Source: Caballeronia sp. LZ062
GTDB lineage: Bacteria > Pseudomonadota > Gammaproteobacteria > Burkholderiales > Burkholderiaceae
Reading direction: 5' to 3'
DNA: 64,000 nucleotides
NCBI RefSeq assembly: GCF_031450785.1
Contig: NZ_JARTWB010000002.1
Location: forward strand, 1,798,001 to 1,862,000
In this document: in pieces, positions 42,867-53,035 of the stretch
Position numbering within the stretch: position 1 is the first letter of the stretch
Layout: each line of letters opens with the position of its first letter
Notes under the pieces: generated by a model
Told to the model about the DNA's origin: nothing
Database searches by the model: none
The model's input: only the letters and a program-made list of their open reading frames with translations
Position numbers and translations under genes: made by a program

Positions 42867-43384
42867 ACCGCTGGACGTGGGAACTGCGCCGCCTGCAGTG
42901 GCGTCTCGGAACGTTCGGGCTGATCGCGCTGCTGCTGATCGGCGGCGCGGCGATGATCGCGCTCGCGGACATCGTGCCGCTGCGCCGCGACATCGCCGCG
43001 CGCGAAGCCGATCTCGATGCGCGCGCCGCGAAGCTCACGCAACCGCCGCCGTCGTCGCCCGATGAAGCGGTCGCGCCCGTCAGCGCCGAACAGCGATATT
43101 TCGTTTTCCTTCACAGCATGCACGCCATCGCTGCGAAGAACGGCTTGACCATTCCGCAAGTCACTTATCAGCTCGCCGCGCAGGACAAGAATTCGTCGCT
43201 GCGCCGGTATATCGTGGAGGCGACCTTCACGAGCCGCTATCTCCCGCTGCGCAATTTCGTCTTCGAGATGCGGACCTTGCCCGGCACGCGCTGGGAGCGC
43301 GTCACGATCTCGCGGCCGAACATCGGCGCGACGGATCTGGAAGTGCGTCTGCAATGCGCGTTCGTCGTGGAAGCGTCGAAATGA
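42863..43384 (+). CDS. PilO/GspM-like inner-membrane protein
   Basis: This 173-residue bitopic protein has one membrane helix (about 15-37; FGLIALLLIGGAAMIALADI), a coiled coil (PLRRDIAAREADLDARAAKL) and a C-terminal alpha/beta domain. That domain's strand pattern (YIVEATFTSRYLPLRNFVFE, WERVTISRPNIG) fits the ferredoxin-like fold of PilO and GspM. It probably pairs with the PilN-like protein to form the periplasmic alignment complex. It overlaps both neighbours by 4 bases (ATGA). Confidence 0.72.
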   Translation: MNRWTWELRRLQWRLGTFGLIALLLIGGAAMIALADIVPLRRDIAAREADLDARAAKLTQPPPSSPDEAVAPVSAEQRYFVFLHSMHAIAAKNGLTIPQVTYQLAAQDKNSSLRRYIVEATFTSRYLPLRNFVFEMRTLPGTRWERVTISRPNIGATDLEVRLQCAFVVEASK

Positions 43385-43941
43385 AGGCCCTCGACACGCG
43401 CACACTGAAGGTCTCGCGGCCGCTTCTGCTGCTGCTCGCGCTGACGCTCGGACTGATCGTGTTCGTGTACTTCCGGGGCAAAACGCAGGGCGACGCGCCC
43501 TCCGCGACGACACCGACACCGCGTGCAGCCGCGCCGCGGCCGCCTGCCAGCGCGCCCCAAACGCCTGCGCCCGAGTCCGTCGCGGATGCCGCGAGCGCGC
43601 CCGTCGATCTGTTTCCGAGCCAGAACTGGCAACCGCCTCCTCCCCCGCCGCCGCCACCGCCGCCGCCCGGTTCCGTCAAGCCGCCGCCGCCCGAACCGCC
43701 GCCGCTGCCCTTCAGCGTGCGCTCGCTGTGGCTCGATTCGCGTGGCGCGTTCTACATCGTGCTGTCCGGCACCGGACGCGAGTTCGCGCTCTGTGCGAAC
43801 TGCCCGAACAAGGGCTTCCTGCACCGTGGCGACACCATCCTCAACGCGTACCGGATCGACGAGATCGACCGCAAGCAGGTTCGCTTCACGTATCTGCCGC
43901 TCAAGCGTCAGCAAACGCTGCCAATCGGAGGAATCGAATGA
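43381..43941 (+). CDS. PilP/GspC-like protein linking the platform to the secretin
   Basis: This 186-residue protein has an N-terminal membrane helix (about 13-31; SRPLLLLLALTLGLIVFVYF). A long Pro/Ala linker with a run of 12 consecutive prolines (P85-P96) follows. The C-terminal beta domain (about 110-180; SLWLDSRGAFYIVLSG, FLHRGDTILNAYRIDEI) is compatible with the HR domain of GspC or PilP, which contacts the secretin N-domains. The polyproline run may span the periplasm and needs EF-P for efficient translation. ATGA overlaps join it to both neighbours. Confidence 0.7.
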   Translation: MKALDTRTLKVSRPLLLLLALTLGLIVFVYFRGKTQGDAPSATTPTPRAAAPRPPASAPQTPAPESVADAASAPVDLFPSQNWQPPPPPPPPPPPPGSVKPPPPEPPPLPFSVRSLWLDSRGAFYIVLSGTGREFALCANCPNKGFLHRGDTILNAYRIDEIDRKQVRFTYLPLKRQQTLPIGGIE

Positions 43942-45890
43942 TCCGGCTGAAAAACGTGGCCATGTGGCTGCTACTGCCGCTTCTGACCTCGTGCGCGGGC
44001 GAACTGCATCGTCAGGATCTGCAAAACCGGCTCGCCGGCATGCCGCCCGACGCGCAACTCGATCTGCTCGCGCAGCAGAGCGCGGAATATCCCGACGATC
44101 TCGAAATCCGAAGCTGGTACATGAGCCTGCGACGCCGCATGTCGGTCGAATACCTGCAACGCGCGACAGTCGCGTACCGCGCGGGCGACCCGGCACAGGC
44201 GCTCGCGTGGGCGCGCCGTGCGCAAGCCGCCGCGCCCGGCGACGACCAGCCGCGCGAGCTGATCGAGTGGATCGACCGGCAGGCGGCCATCGACGGCGCG
44301 CTGCAATACGCCGAGTCGATCCGGCTGGACCAGCCGCAGGCGGCGCTTGCCATCGCCACCGACACGCTCGCCAAGCAGCCGGAAAACGCCCGCGCCGCGC
44401 GTTTGCGCGACGATCTGCTCACGCCGAAAGCCGCCGATCTCGCGCCCAGGTTGAACAAGGACATGGATCAGCCGATCACCGTGCAGTTTCGCGATCAGCC
44501 GCTCATCAGCATCTTCGAACTGATGTCGAATATCACGGGGCTGAACTTCAGTTTCGATCACGACGTGCAGTCGGGCGCGCCGACCACCATCTACGCCAGC
44601 AATACGCCCGTCAAGCAAGTGCTGACGATGGTGCTTCAGGCCAATCAGCTTTCGAGCAAGGTCGTGGGCGACAACGCGCTCCTCATCTATCCGAAGCGGC
44701 CGGACAAGGAAACGGAGTACCGCGATCTCGTCGTGCGCACGTTCTACCTCACGAATTCCTCGGCGGCGCAGGTGCTCGGCGTGCTCAAGCAGATGGTCAA
44801 GACGCGCGATGCCGTGCTCGACGAGCGCACCAACGCCATCATCATGCGCGACGCGCCCGAAACGCTGAAGGTGGCGGAGCGCATCATTCGCGCGCTGGAC
44901 GTGACACCCGCCGAAGTCGTCATCGATGCGCAGATTCTCGAAGTGTCGTCATCGGACTTGCTGCATCTGGGCATTCAGTATCCGGACAGCATCGTGTTCG
45001 GATTGCAGTCCGGCACCGCCGCCGATCAGACCACGCTGCCGCAAAACACCGTCACGCTCCAACAATTGCACAACCTCAACAGCAGCGACGTGCTCGTGCG
45101 TATCGGGCCGGTGGGCATCGACTTCCTCCAGACGCAGGGCAAGACGCGCACGCTGGCGAACCCGAGCATCCGCGTGCGCAATCGCGAAAAGGCGAAGGTG
45201 CTGATCGGCGATCGCCTGCCTGTCGTGACGACCACGCTGTCGAGCAACTTCAGTTCGGAGAGCGTCAATTATCAGGATGTCGGACTGTCGCTGGAGGTCG
45301 CGCCCGTCATCGTCAATAGCGACGAAGTGCAGGTGAAGCTGCACATGGAAGTGTCGAACGTGACGGATACGATCACGACATCGACGGGGCTCGTCGCGTA
45401 TCAGATCGGCACGCGCACGGCGGACACCGTGATGAGCGTGCGCAACAATGAAACGCAGATGCTCGCCGGCCTCCTTCAGCGCAACGAGCGCGCCGCCGCG
45501 AGCGGGCTGCCGGGAATCAGCCGCCTTCCGCTGCTCGACCGCATTTTCGGCGACCGCACCGACGACGCGCACGCAACCGAGCTCGTGCTGTTGCTGACGC
45601 CGCGCATCGTGCGCAGTCAGGCGGTTCCCGCAGGCAACGTCGTGCAATTCGATTCGGGCACGGAAAGCCGCATCACGACCGAACGCGATGTCGTAGGCGG
45701 CAATCCGAGCGCGCGCATGGCGCCTCTGCCTGCGCCTGCGCCTGTGCCAGCGCCTGCGCCGCAGATTTCCCCGCCGCCTGCGCCGCCGCAGCCGCCCGCG
45801 CCGCCGCAGCCCGTCGGCGCGCTGCCGCCGCCGTTGCCACGCCTGTCGCCCGTCGCCGCGCCCGATACGCCGCCGCGCACGCAGCCCTGA
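43938..45890 (+). CDS. gspD: Secretin (GspD/PilQ/MshL family), lipoprotein
   Basis: This 650-residue outer-membrane secretin has a lipoprotein signal with lipobox LTSC at Cys19, so it may reach the outer membrane without a separate pilotin. Residues ~25-150 look TPR-like (VAYRAGDPAQALAWARRAQA). An STN/N0-like domain (ITVQFRDQPLISIFELMSNI) and N1-type modules follow. The secretin barrel domain (about 380-580) has VGLSLEVAPVI and MLAGLLQRNERAAASGLPGI. Its C-terminus is a Pro/Ala-rich tail after TELVLLLTPRIV. Its ATG overlaps the previous stop. Confidence 0.93.
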   Translation: MIRLKNVAMWLLLPLLTSCAGELHRQDLQNRLAGMPPDAQLDLLAQQSAEYPDDLEIRSWYMSLRRRMSVEYLQRATVAYRAGDPAQALAWARRAQAAAPGDDQPRELIEWIDRQAAIDGALQYAESIRLDQPQAALAIATDTLAKQPENARAARLRDDLLTPKAADLAPRLNKDMDQPITVQFRDQPLISIFELMSNITGLNFSFDHDVQSGAPTTIYASNTPVKQVLTMVLQANQLSSKVVGDNALLIYPKRPDKETEYRDLVVRTFYLTNSSAAQVLGVLKQMVKTRDAVLDERTNAIIMRDAPETLKVAERIIRALDVTPAEVVIDAQILEVSSSDLLHLGIQYPDSIVFGLQSGTAADQTTLPQNTVTLQQLHNLNSSDVLVRIGPVGIDFLQTQGKTRTLANPSIRVRNREKAKVLIGDRLPVVTTTLSSNFSSESVNYQDVGLSLEVAPVIVNSDEVQVKLHMEVSNVTDTITTSTGLVAYQIGTRTADTVMSVRNNETQMLAGLLQRNERAAASGLPGISRLPLLDRIFGDRTDDAHATELVLLLTPRIVRSQAVPAGNVVQFDSGTESRITTERDVVGGNPSARMAPLPAPAPVPAPAPQISPPPAPPQPPAPPQPVGALPPPLPRLSPVAAPDTPPRTQP

Positions 45891-45906
45891 TCCGGAACGC
45901 CGGCCC

Positions 45907-46380
45907 ATGACGATGCAACGAGGCTTCACGATCATCGAACTGCTGGTGACGCTCGCCATTCTCGCCGCGCTCGCGATGGTCGCCGCGCCGCTCGCCGAGG
46001 TGGCGGCACAGCATCAGCGGGAAGACGAACTGCGTCGCGCGCTGTGGAGCATTCGCGATGCGATCGACGCGTACAAGAAAGCCGGCGACGAAGGAAAGAT
46101 GGACCGCGCGCCGGGCGATCCGGGCTATCCGCCGAAGCTCGAAACGCTCGTCGAAGGCGTGGTCGACAAGACCAATCCGACGCACGCGCGCATCTACTTC
46201 CTGCGGCGCGTGCCGCGCGACCCGATGTGCGATTGCCCGAGCCGTTCGGACGAGGCGACATGGGGCAAGCGCAGCTACGCGAGCGACGCGGAATCGCCCG
46301 CCGAAGGCGACGACGTGTACGACGTGTACTCGCTTTCCGAAGGCACGGGACTCAACGGCGTCCCCTACAGGAGATGGTGA
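45907..46380 (+). CDS. Type II secretion pseudopilin (GspG/H-like)
   Basis: This 157-residue prepilin has a short leader (MTMQRG, cleavage before F7) and the canonical N-terminus FTIIELLVTLAILAAL with Glu at +5. The following REDELRRALWSIRDAIDAYK helix and the downstream YPPKLETLVEGV and YFLRRVPRDPM motifs identify a pseudopilin subgroup found in non-canonical betaproteobacterial type II secretion clusters. It starts 16 bases after the secretin gene and overlaps the next pseudopilin gene. Confidence 0.88.
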   Translation: MTMQRGFTIIELLVTLAILAALAMVAAPLAEVAAQHQREDELRRALWSIRDAIDAYKKAGDEGKMDRAPGDPGYPPKLETLVEGVVDKTNPTHARIYFLRRVPRDPMCDCPSRSDEATWGKRSYASDAESPAEGDDVYDVYSLSEGTGLNGVPYRRW

Positions 46381-46763
46381 TGGCCAAGCTGCGCAGGCTG
46401 AGTCGCGCGTTCACGCTGATCGAGCTGCTCGTCGTGCTGGCGATCATTGCGACGCTTCTTACGATCGTCGTCCCGCGCTATTTCGGCCAGGCGGACAAGG
46501 CGAAAGAAACCGTGCTGCACGAGAATCTCGCCGCCATGCGCGATTCGATCGACCACTTCCGCGCCGATCAGGGCCGCTATCCGCAAACGCTCGACGAACT
46601 GGTGCAGAAACACTATCTGCGCGAAATCCCGCTCGACCCGGTTTCGATGAGCCGCACGACATGGACGGTCGAGCAGCCCGCCGACGGCACGCCGGGCGTC
46701 TACAACGTGCGCAGCGGCGCGAAGGGCAAGGCGAAAGATGGCACCGATTACAGCGCGTGGTAG
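46380..46763 (+). CDS. Type II secretion pseudopilin with Ala at -1
   Basis: This 127-residue prepilin starts MAKLRRLSRA. Processing is expected between A10 and F11, so the usual Gly at -1 is replaced by Ala. The mature N-terminus FTLIELLVVLAIIATLLTIV has Glu at +5. The downstream ENLAAMRDSIDHFRADQGRY and TLDELVQKHYLREIPLDPV segments are GspG-like. The AGGAGA site sets the start at 46380, overlapping the upstream stop by one base; two in-frame codons further upstream are an alternative. Confidence 0.87.
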   Translation: MAKLRRLSRAFTLIELLVVLAIIATLLTIVVPRYFGQADKAKETVLHENLAAMRDSIDHFRADQGRYPQTLDELVQKHYLREIPLDPVSMSRTTWTVEQPADGTPGVYNVRSGAKGKAKDGTDYSAW

Positions 46764-47220
46764 AGAGCGCGGCTTCGGCATGTTATGGGCGCTGATGTCG
46801 GTGGCGATCATCGGCATCTATCTGATGAAGGTTGGCGAAGTGTGGAGCACGCAGCAGCAACGCGCCAAGGAAGACGAACTGCTGCGTCGCGGCGACGCGA
46901 TACGCGCGGGCATCGAAGCCTTCGTGAAGGCGGACAAGGGCGGCGCGTTCCCGAGGGACTTGAAGGATCTGACGCGCGATCCGCGCGCGTCGTTCGTGCG
47001 GCGCTATCTGCGCCAGCCCTACGACGATCCCATGACGGGCGGTGAATGGCAAACCGTTCGCGGACCGGGCGGCGAGTTGTACGGCGTCTATAGCGCATCG
47101 ACTCAGGCGCCGCTCAAGAAGGACGGATTCTCCGACAGCGACGCGAGCTTCGCGACGCAGACGAGCTATTCGGAGTGGAAGTTCACCTATTTCCCCGACA
47201 GAGGCATGACCCGGCGCTGA
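46738..47220 (+). CDS. Atypical pseudopilin lacking Glu+5
   Basis: This 160-residue protein has a prepilin-like leader ending ERG before F13. The mature start [18 protein letters not shown] lacks the conserved glutamate at +5 (Trp instead). The [20 protein letters not shown] helix that follows is typical of the third pseudopilin in related clusters. Missing Glu+5 is also the mark of tip subunits such as GspK, so it may cap the pseudopilus. It overlaps the previous gene by 26 bases. Confidence 0.82.
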   Translation: MAPITARGRERGFGMLWALMSVAIIGIYLMKVGEVWSTQQQRAKEDELLRRGDAIRAGIEAFVKADKGGAFPRDLKDLTRDPRASFVRRYLRQPYDDPMTGGEWQTVRGPGGELYGVYSASTQAPLKKDGFSDSDASFATQTSYSEWKFTYFPDRGMTRR

Positions 47221-47252
47221 TCGCCGCGGACGTTCGCGTGTGGAGGACTGAG

Positions 47253-49346
47253 ATGTCATCGATTCGAAGAAAGCTGGCGGTGCTGCCCGCCGCATTGCTG
47301 CTCCATGCCGGCGCGGCGCTGGCGCAGGAAGCCTGGCGCGAGGGCACCACGTACTCGGCCGGCGCGACCGTGACCTACAACGGGCGCGTGTATCAGGCGT
47401 TGCAGACGCACACGGCTTATCCCGGTGCGGGATGGACGCCATCGTCCACGCCGACTTTATGGCGCGATGTCGGCACGGCCGGCGGCACGCCGGCGCCGAC
47501 GCCCGCGCCGACGCCAACGCCAACGCCAACGCCAACGCCAACGCCAACGCCAACGCCAACGCCAACGCCAACGCCAACGCCAACGCCAACGCCAACGCCA
47601 ACGCCAACGCCAACGCCAACGCCAACGCCAACGCCAACGCCAACGCCAACGCCAACGCCTGCAGGATGCTATGCGGCGTGGTCGTCGAGTCAAACCTATG
47701 CGCAGCCCGACAGCCGCGTGACATACAACGGTCGGAACTATCGCAACAAGTGGTGGACGCAAGGGGACAACCCCGCGCAATCCGGCACGTATGGCGTCTG
47801 GGAAGACCTCGGCGCGTGTGGCGGAGCGCCTGCGCCTGCACCTGCGCCTGCGCCTGCACCTGCGCCTGCACCCGCGCCCGCGCCTGCGCCTGCACCCGCG
47901 CCTGCACCCGCGCCTGCACCCGCGCCTGCGCCTGCACCTGCACCTGCACCTGCACCCGCGCCTGCACCTGCGCCTGCACCTGCGCCTGCACCTGCACCCG
48001 CGCCTGCACCCGCGCCTGCGCCTGCACCCGCTCCGACGCCGACACCAACGCCGACACCATCGCCCGCCCCGACGCCCGCCTACAAACCAAAGATCACCTA
48101 CATTCCCGAACCGGCTGGTTATCCGACGCCCGCGCAGTTCAGCGCGACCGAAAAGACGCTCGTCGATCAGACCAACGGCCTTATCGCAATCGTGCGCGAC
48201 GCCCTGCGCGTCTTGCCCGACGACGACGTCAACGCCGTCGTTCCGGGCCGCGCAGCGAACCCGTCCAACGTGAGGCGTGTCGAGTCGATCGTCAACGAGC
48301 AGAAGTTCGACCAGCTTTTTCCGGTGCGCGACATCCACTACTCGTATGTGAACTTCCTGCGCGGCGTCGCCAAGTTCCCCGCCTATTGCGGCGACTACAC
48401 CGACGGACGCGATGCGCTCGCCATCTGCCGCAAGCTGCTCGCGACATCGTTCGCGCACTTCACGCAGGAAACCGGCGCGAACTGGCCCACGCTCACGCCG
48501 GCGCAAGTGCGCTCGGGCTATCCGGATCACAACAACGCCGTGCTCGCGAAGATGCCGCAGGACACGCCCATTCCGTTCTGGCAGCAGGCGCTGTGGTTCC
48601 TACGCGAATCGGGTTATCAGGAAGGCTCGGCGGTAGGCGCGTATCAACAATGCGAGCCGGGCTCGCACGCGACGAACTGGATCTTCTATGCGTGCGCGAA
48701 GAATTCCGCAGGCCGCTATCTCGACTACTTCGGACGCGGCGCGAAACAGTTATCGTGGAACTACAACTTCGGGCCTTTCTCGCAGGCGCTTTACAACGAC
48801 CCGAACGTTCTGCTCGACAATCCGGGCCGCGTCGCCGATACGTGGCTGAATTTCGCGTCGGCGATCTGGTTCGCGGTGACGCCGCAAACGCCCAAACCGC
48901 CGATGACGTGGGCTATCGACGGCACCTGGAAGCCGAACGCGGTGGACCTCGGCAACAACATGAAGCCGGGCTTTGGCGCAACCGTGTTCATCATCAACGG
49001 CGGCATCGAATGCGGCAAGGGCGGCGCGGAGCAGCCGCAAGTCACCAACCGCATCAACGCGTACAAGGAGATGGCGCGAGAACTGAACGTCACTATCCCG
49101 CCCGAGGAACCGCTCGGCTGCGCCAACATGCGCGGCTTCAACGAAGGTTCGGCGGCGGCAATCAAGGCGTATCTGGACAAGGATTATTCGTGGGCCAACG
49201 GCAAGCCCGTGACCGGATGCAAAGTGGTCGACTACGGCATGCCCTTCTCGCTCATCAATCCGGGCGATTACAAGGCATGCACGGACTACTTCTTCCGGGG
49301 CAAGGTCGAATACAACGGACAGGTCGTGATCGACAACACGAAGTAG
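47253..49346 (+). CDS. Modular secreted GH19-like chitinase with two CBM5/12-type modules
   Basis: This 697-residue secreted enzyme has a signal peptide (1-25, AGAALA/Q). A first chitin module (about 27-75) precedes a 24-unit Thr-Pro linker (87-134), then a second module (about 137-189). A ~34-unit Ala-Pro linker (192-259) leads to the catalytic domain (about 277-697). That domain has the GH19/lysozyme-like features FTQETG, with candidate catalytic Glu E406, and [16 protein letters not shown] (from about 492). GH19 enzymes hydrolyse chitin with inversion. The second catalytic glutamate is less certain. The ATG has GGAGG upstream and lies 32 bp after the last pseudopilin gene, implying one transcript. 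Confidence 0.9.
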   Translation: MSSIRRKLAVLPAALLLHAGAALAQEAWREGTTYSAGATVTYNGRVYQALQTHTAYPGAGWTPSSTPTLWRDVGTAGGTPAPTPAPTPTPTPTPTPTPTPTPTPTPTPTPTPTPTPTPTPTPTPTPTPTPTPTPTPAGCYAAWSSSQTYAQPDSRVTYNGRNYRNKWWTQGDNPAQSGTYGVWEDLGACGGAPAPAPAPAPAPAPAPAPAPAPAPAPAPAPAPAPAPAPAPAPAPAPAPAPAPAPAPAPAPAPAPAPAPAPTPTPTPTPSPAPTPAYKPKITYIPEPAGYPTPAQFSATEKTLVDQTNGLIAIVRDALRVLPDDDVNAVVPGRAANPSNVRRVESIVNEQKFDQLFPVRDIHYSYVNFLRGVAKFPAYCGDYTDGRDALAICRKLLATSFAHFTQETGANWPTLTPAQVRSGYPDHNNAVLAKMPQDTPIPFWQQALWFLRESGYQEGSAVGAYQQCEPGSHATNWIFYACAKNSAGRYLDYFGRGAKQLSWNYNFGPFSQALYNDPNVLLDNPGRVADTWLNFASAIWFAVTPQTPKPPMTWAIDGTWKPNAVDLGNNMKPGFGATVFIINGGIECGKGGAEQPQVTNRINAYKEMARELNVTIPPEEPLGCANMRGFNEGSAAAIKAYLDKDYSWANGKPVTGCKVVDYGMPFSLINPGDYKACTDYFFRGKVEYNGQVVIDNTK
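47511..47654 (+). repeat. Perfect hexanucleotide microsatellite, (ACGCCA)24
   Basis: There are 24 uninterrupted identical copies of ACGCCA, encoding (Thr-Pro)24 in the first linker of the GH19-like chitinase. The perfect identity at third codon positions points to recent slippage. Unit gain or loss stays in frame. Confidence 0.97.
47826..48029 (+). repeat. Hexamer array GC(G/A)CC(T/C), about 34 units, Ala-Pro linker
   Basis: About 34 six-base units encode consecutive Ala-Pro dipeptides. Third positions alternate between GCG and GCA and between CCT and CCC in higher-order patterns such as GCGCCTGCACCT, suggesting 12- and 18-bp block duplications. Confidence 0.9.
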
Positions 49347-49376
49347 ACGCGCCGCATCGAATGAATGGCACGACCG

Positions 49377-50186
49377 CTAGCGCACGGCGCGATAGCGGTC
49401 CGCGAGCAGCTTGACGCGAGATACATACGCCTGTGTCTCGGCATAGGGCGGCACGCCGTCATGACGCGCAACCGCCCCTTCGCCGCTGTTATACGCCGCG
49501 AGCGTCAGGTCGAGGTCGCCGCCGAAGCGCCGCAAGAGCCACGCGAGATAGCGCACGCCGCCGCGGATGTTCTGCGCCGCGTCGAACGGATCGCCGACGT
49601 CGAAGCGCGCCGCCGTCGCGGGCATCAGCTGCATGAGTCCCTGCGCGCCCTTGCCCGAAACGGCGTCAGCGCGATACCCCGATTCGGCATGAATCACGGC
49701 TCGCACCAGCGCGCGATCCACGCCGAACGATGCCGCCGCGGCATCGATCTCGCGCTGGTAAGAACGCGTGTCGAGCGAAAGCGCGGCGACGTTCACTTCG
49801 GCGGCAGGCTCGCACAGGTTGCACGTTTCGATGAAGTGCAACTCGATCACCGACACGCTTGCTGCCACGCCATCGGGATTCCGTGTGAGATAGTGCCGCA
49901 CACCATCTTCCATGTAGCTGTAGATGCGCGCCGTGGCTTGGCGCCGCCGCAACGCGACGGGACGCGGCATCGCGGGCGCAGACGCGATCGCGCTCGACGC
50001 GGACGCTATGGACGACGCCGACTCGCGCCAGTTCATCGTCAGACGGCTGCATCGCGCGTGTTCGATGCGCTCGCTGACATAGCTCACTCGGTTGTTGTCG
50101 TCAGACTCGCAGCGGAGCATGTTCGCCGCGTGCGCGTGCGCGTGACACGTGCATAGCGCGCACGCGAAGAGCCACGCTCGCATCAT
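49377..50186 (-). CDS. Secreted lytic transglycosylase (SLT domain)
   Basis: The ~269-residue protein has a signal-peptide-like N-terminus (MRAWLFACALCTCHAHAHA). A middle part includes IYSYMEDGVRHYLTRNPDG, and the C-terminal SLT domain (about 155-265) has ALVRAVIHAESGYRADAVSG with the catalytic glutamate, then GLMQLMPATAARFDV and AAYNSGEGAV. It cleaves peptidoglycan glycan strands and could open the wall for secretin assembly. The start is uncertain: ATGs at 50186 and 50183 lack a good ribosome-binding site and the frame continues upstream. It is convergent with the GH19-like gene. Confidence 0.82.
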   Translation of the reverse strand: MMRAWLFACALCTCHAHAHAANMLRCESDDNNRVSYVSERIEHARCSRLTMNWRESASSIASASSAIASAPAMPRPVALRRRQATARIYSYMEDGVRHYLTRNPDGVAASVSVIELHFIETCNLCEPAAEVNVAALSLDTRSYQREIDAAAASFGVDRALVRAVIHAESGYRADAVSGKGAQGLMQLMPATAARFDVGDPFDAAQNIRGGVRYLAWLLRRFGGDLDLTLAAYNSGEGAVARHDGVPPYAETQAYVSRVKLLADRYRAVR

Positions 50187-50273
50187 GCGGCGCGCTGTTT
50201 CAAGCAGATCGTTGAGATGCGGGCGCTTTTGTGCTTCCATGAATGGACGTTTCATCCTCCTCGTCAGGCAGCC

Positions 50274-51146
50274 ATGAGCACCCTTCCCCGCTTCGATGCC
50301 GCATGGAAAACGTGGCTCGATGAAAACATCCTCCGCGGATGCGCGCATCAATCGTTGATCGATGCCATGGTCGCCGCCAATTTCCATCCGAACACAGCGC
50401 GGCTGATTCTCGCGCGTCGTCTTGCGGGCGAAGCGTTCGACATGCCGGATGCCGCCGCTGCCACCGATGCCTCCGCCTACGTCTACGGCACGCCGATGCT
50501 GCCGCCCGGCCGCGTCCTCACCGCAAGCGACTGCGAAGCGCCCAAGCTCTTCAGCTTCGGGCAGCCGGTCGTCGCGCTCTTCGCCGATGTCCTCACGCAC
50601 GACGAATGCGACCGGCTCATCGCAATCGGCCGCGCGCGCGTGCAACGCTCCAGCGTCGTCGACCCGGATTCGGGCAACGAAGTCACGATCACCGCACGCC
50701 AGAGCGAAGGCGCGTTCGTCAATGCGTCGACGGATGCGCTCGTCGGCACCATCGACCGGCGACTCGCGGAACTGTTCCGGCAGCCTGTCGAGAACGGTGA
50801 GGATCTTCATATTCTTCGTTATGGCGTCGGCGGCGAATATCGTCCGCATTTCGACTATTTTCCCGAGGAGCAGGCGGGCAGCCGGCATCACATGCAGCGC
50901 GGCGGACAGCGGGTAGCGACCATCATCCTGTATCTCAACGAGGTCGCGCGCGGCGGCGACACGACGTTTCCCGCCGTGGGCCTTGCGATACATCCGCGGC
51001 GCGGCAGCGCGCTCTATTTCGAGTACGTCAACGAACTCGGCCAGAGCGATGCGAGAACTCTGCATGCCGGCACGCCCGTCGAACAAGGCGAAAAGTGGAT
51101 CGCAACGAAGTGGGTCCGGCGCGGACGCTTTCGTGCGGAGCAATGA
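50274..51146 (+). CDS. Prolyl-4-hydroxylase-like 2OG-Fe(II) oxygenase
   Basis: This 290-residue dioxygenase has no signal peptide. The N-terminal ~85 residues are helical and unassigned. The C-terminal P4Hc double-stranded beta-helix (about 100-288) holds the iron ligands H192 and D194 (in HFDYF) and H264 (LHAGTPV), and K274 for 2-oxoglutarate. LRYGVGGEYRPHFDYF and ILYLNEVARGGDTTFP are hallmark P4H segments. It lies between chitinase and LPMO genes whose products have long Pro-Thr/Pro-Ala linkers, so those prolines are possible substrates; this link is inference. It is divergent from the transglycosylase. Confidence 0.88.
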   Translation: MSTLPRFDAAWKTWLDENILRGCAHQSLIDAMVAANFHPNTARLILARRLAGEAFDMPDAAAATDASAYVYGTPMLPPGRVLTASDCEAPKLFSFGQPVVALFADVLTHDECDRLIAIGRARVQRSSVVDPDSGNEVTITARQSEGAFVNASTDALVGTIDRRLAELFRQPVENGEDLHILRYGVGGEYRPHFDYFPEEQAGSRHHMQRGGQRVATIILYLNEVARGGDTTFPAVGLAIHPRRGSALYFEYVNELGQSDARTLHAGTPVEQGEKWIATKWVRRGRFRAEQ

Positions 51147-51192
51147 CCGCATCGCGCGGGACGTCCGGTCCCGCGCGACGCGCTGCAGAGGA

Positions 51193-52662
<1,470 letters not shown>

Positions 52663-53035
52663 GAATGCCTCCTTTTTGTGGCCTGCCTACGAGGTTCTTG
52701 GAAGAGGTGCCGCATTGATCTCAGTGCCGCAACCATCGGCACGATTACTTCGAATACCTAACTTATGCACGGATAGCAGGCTTCGATTGGAATCCATTCT
52801 AGTAGGTGTCTCGAGGAGCAGTTAGCACGAAGACGCTCAGGCCGATCGTCATCGACTCGCATGGCGCATCACTCACGGGATGCCGGTTCCTGCCTGCATG
52901 TGGCAAACGAAGCGCGCCGCGCCGATCGTTCAAGGTTTCGATACGGCGCCATGCTGACTTAAAATGTATGACGCGCAACGTCTCGTCTTAGCGTATCGCA
53001 CCGCACGCCACTCACTCCGAGAGCAGACCCGAAAC
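52663..53035. other. Intergenic region between the divergent LPMO and bestrophin genes
   Basis: This 373-bp spacer has no supported gene. It marks the right edge of the chitin island and must carry the LPMO promoter on the minus strand. No clear promoter hexamers or palindromes were found. Confidence 0.55.

Noticed and set aside
47425..47721. Arg/Gln-rich repeat frame overlapping the GH19-like linker
   Set aside because: It is an out-of-frame reading of the (ACGCCA)24 microsatellite.
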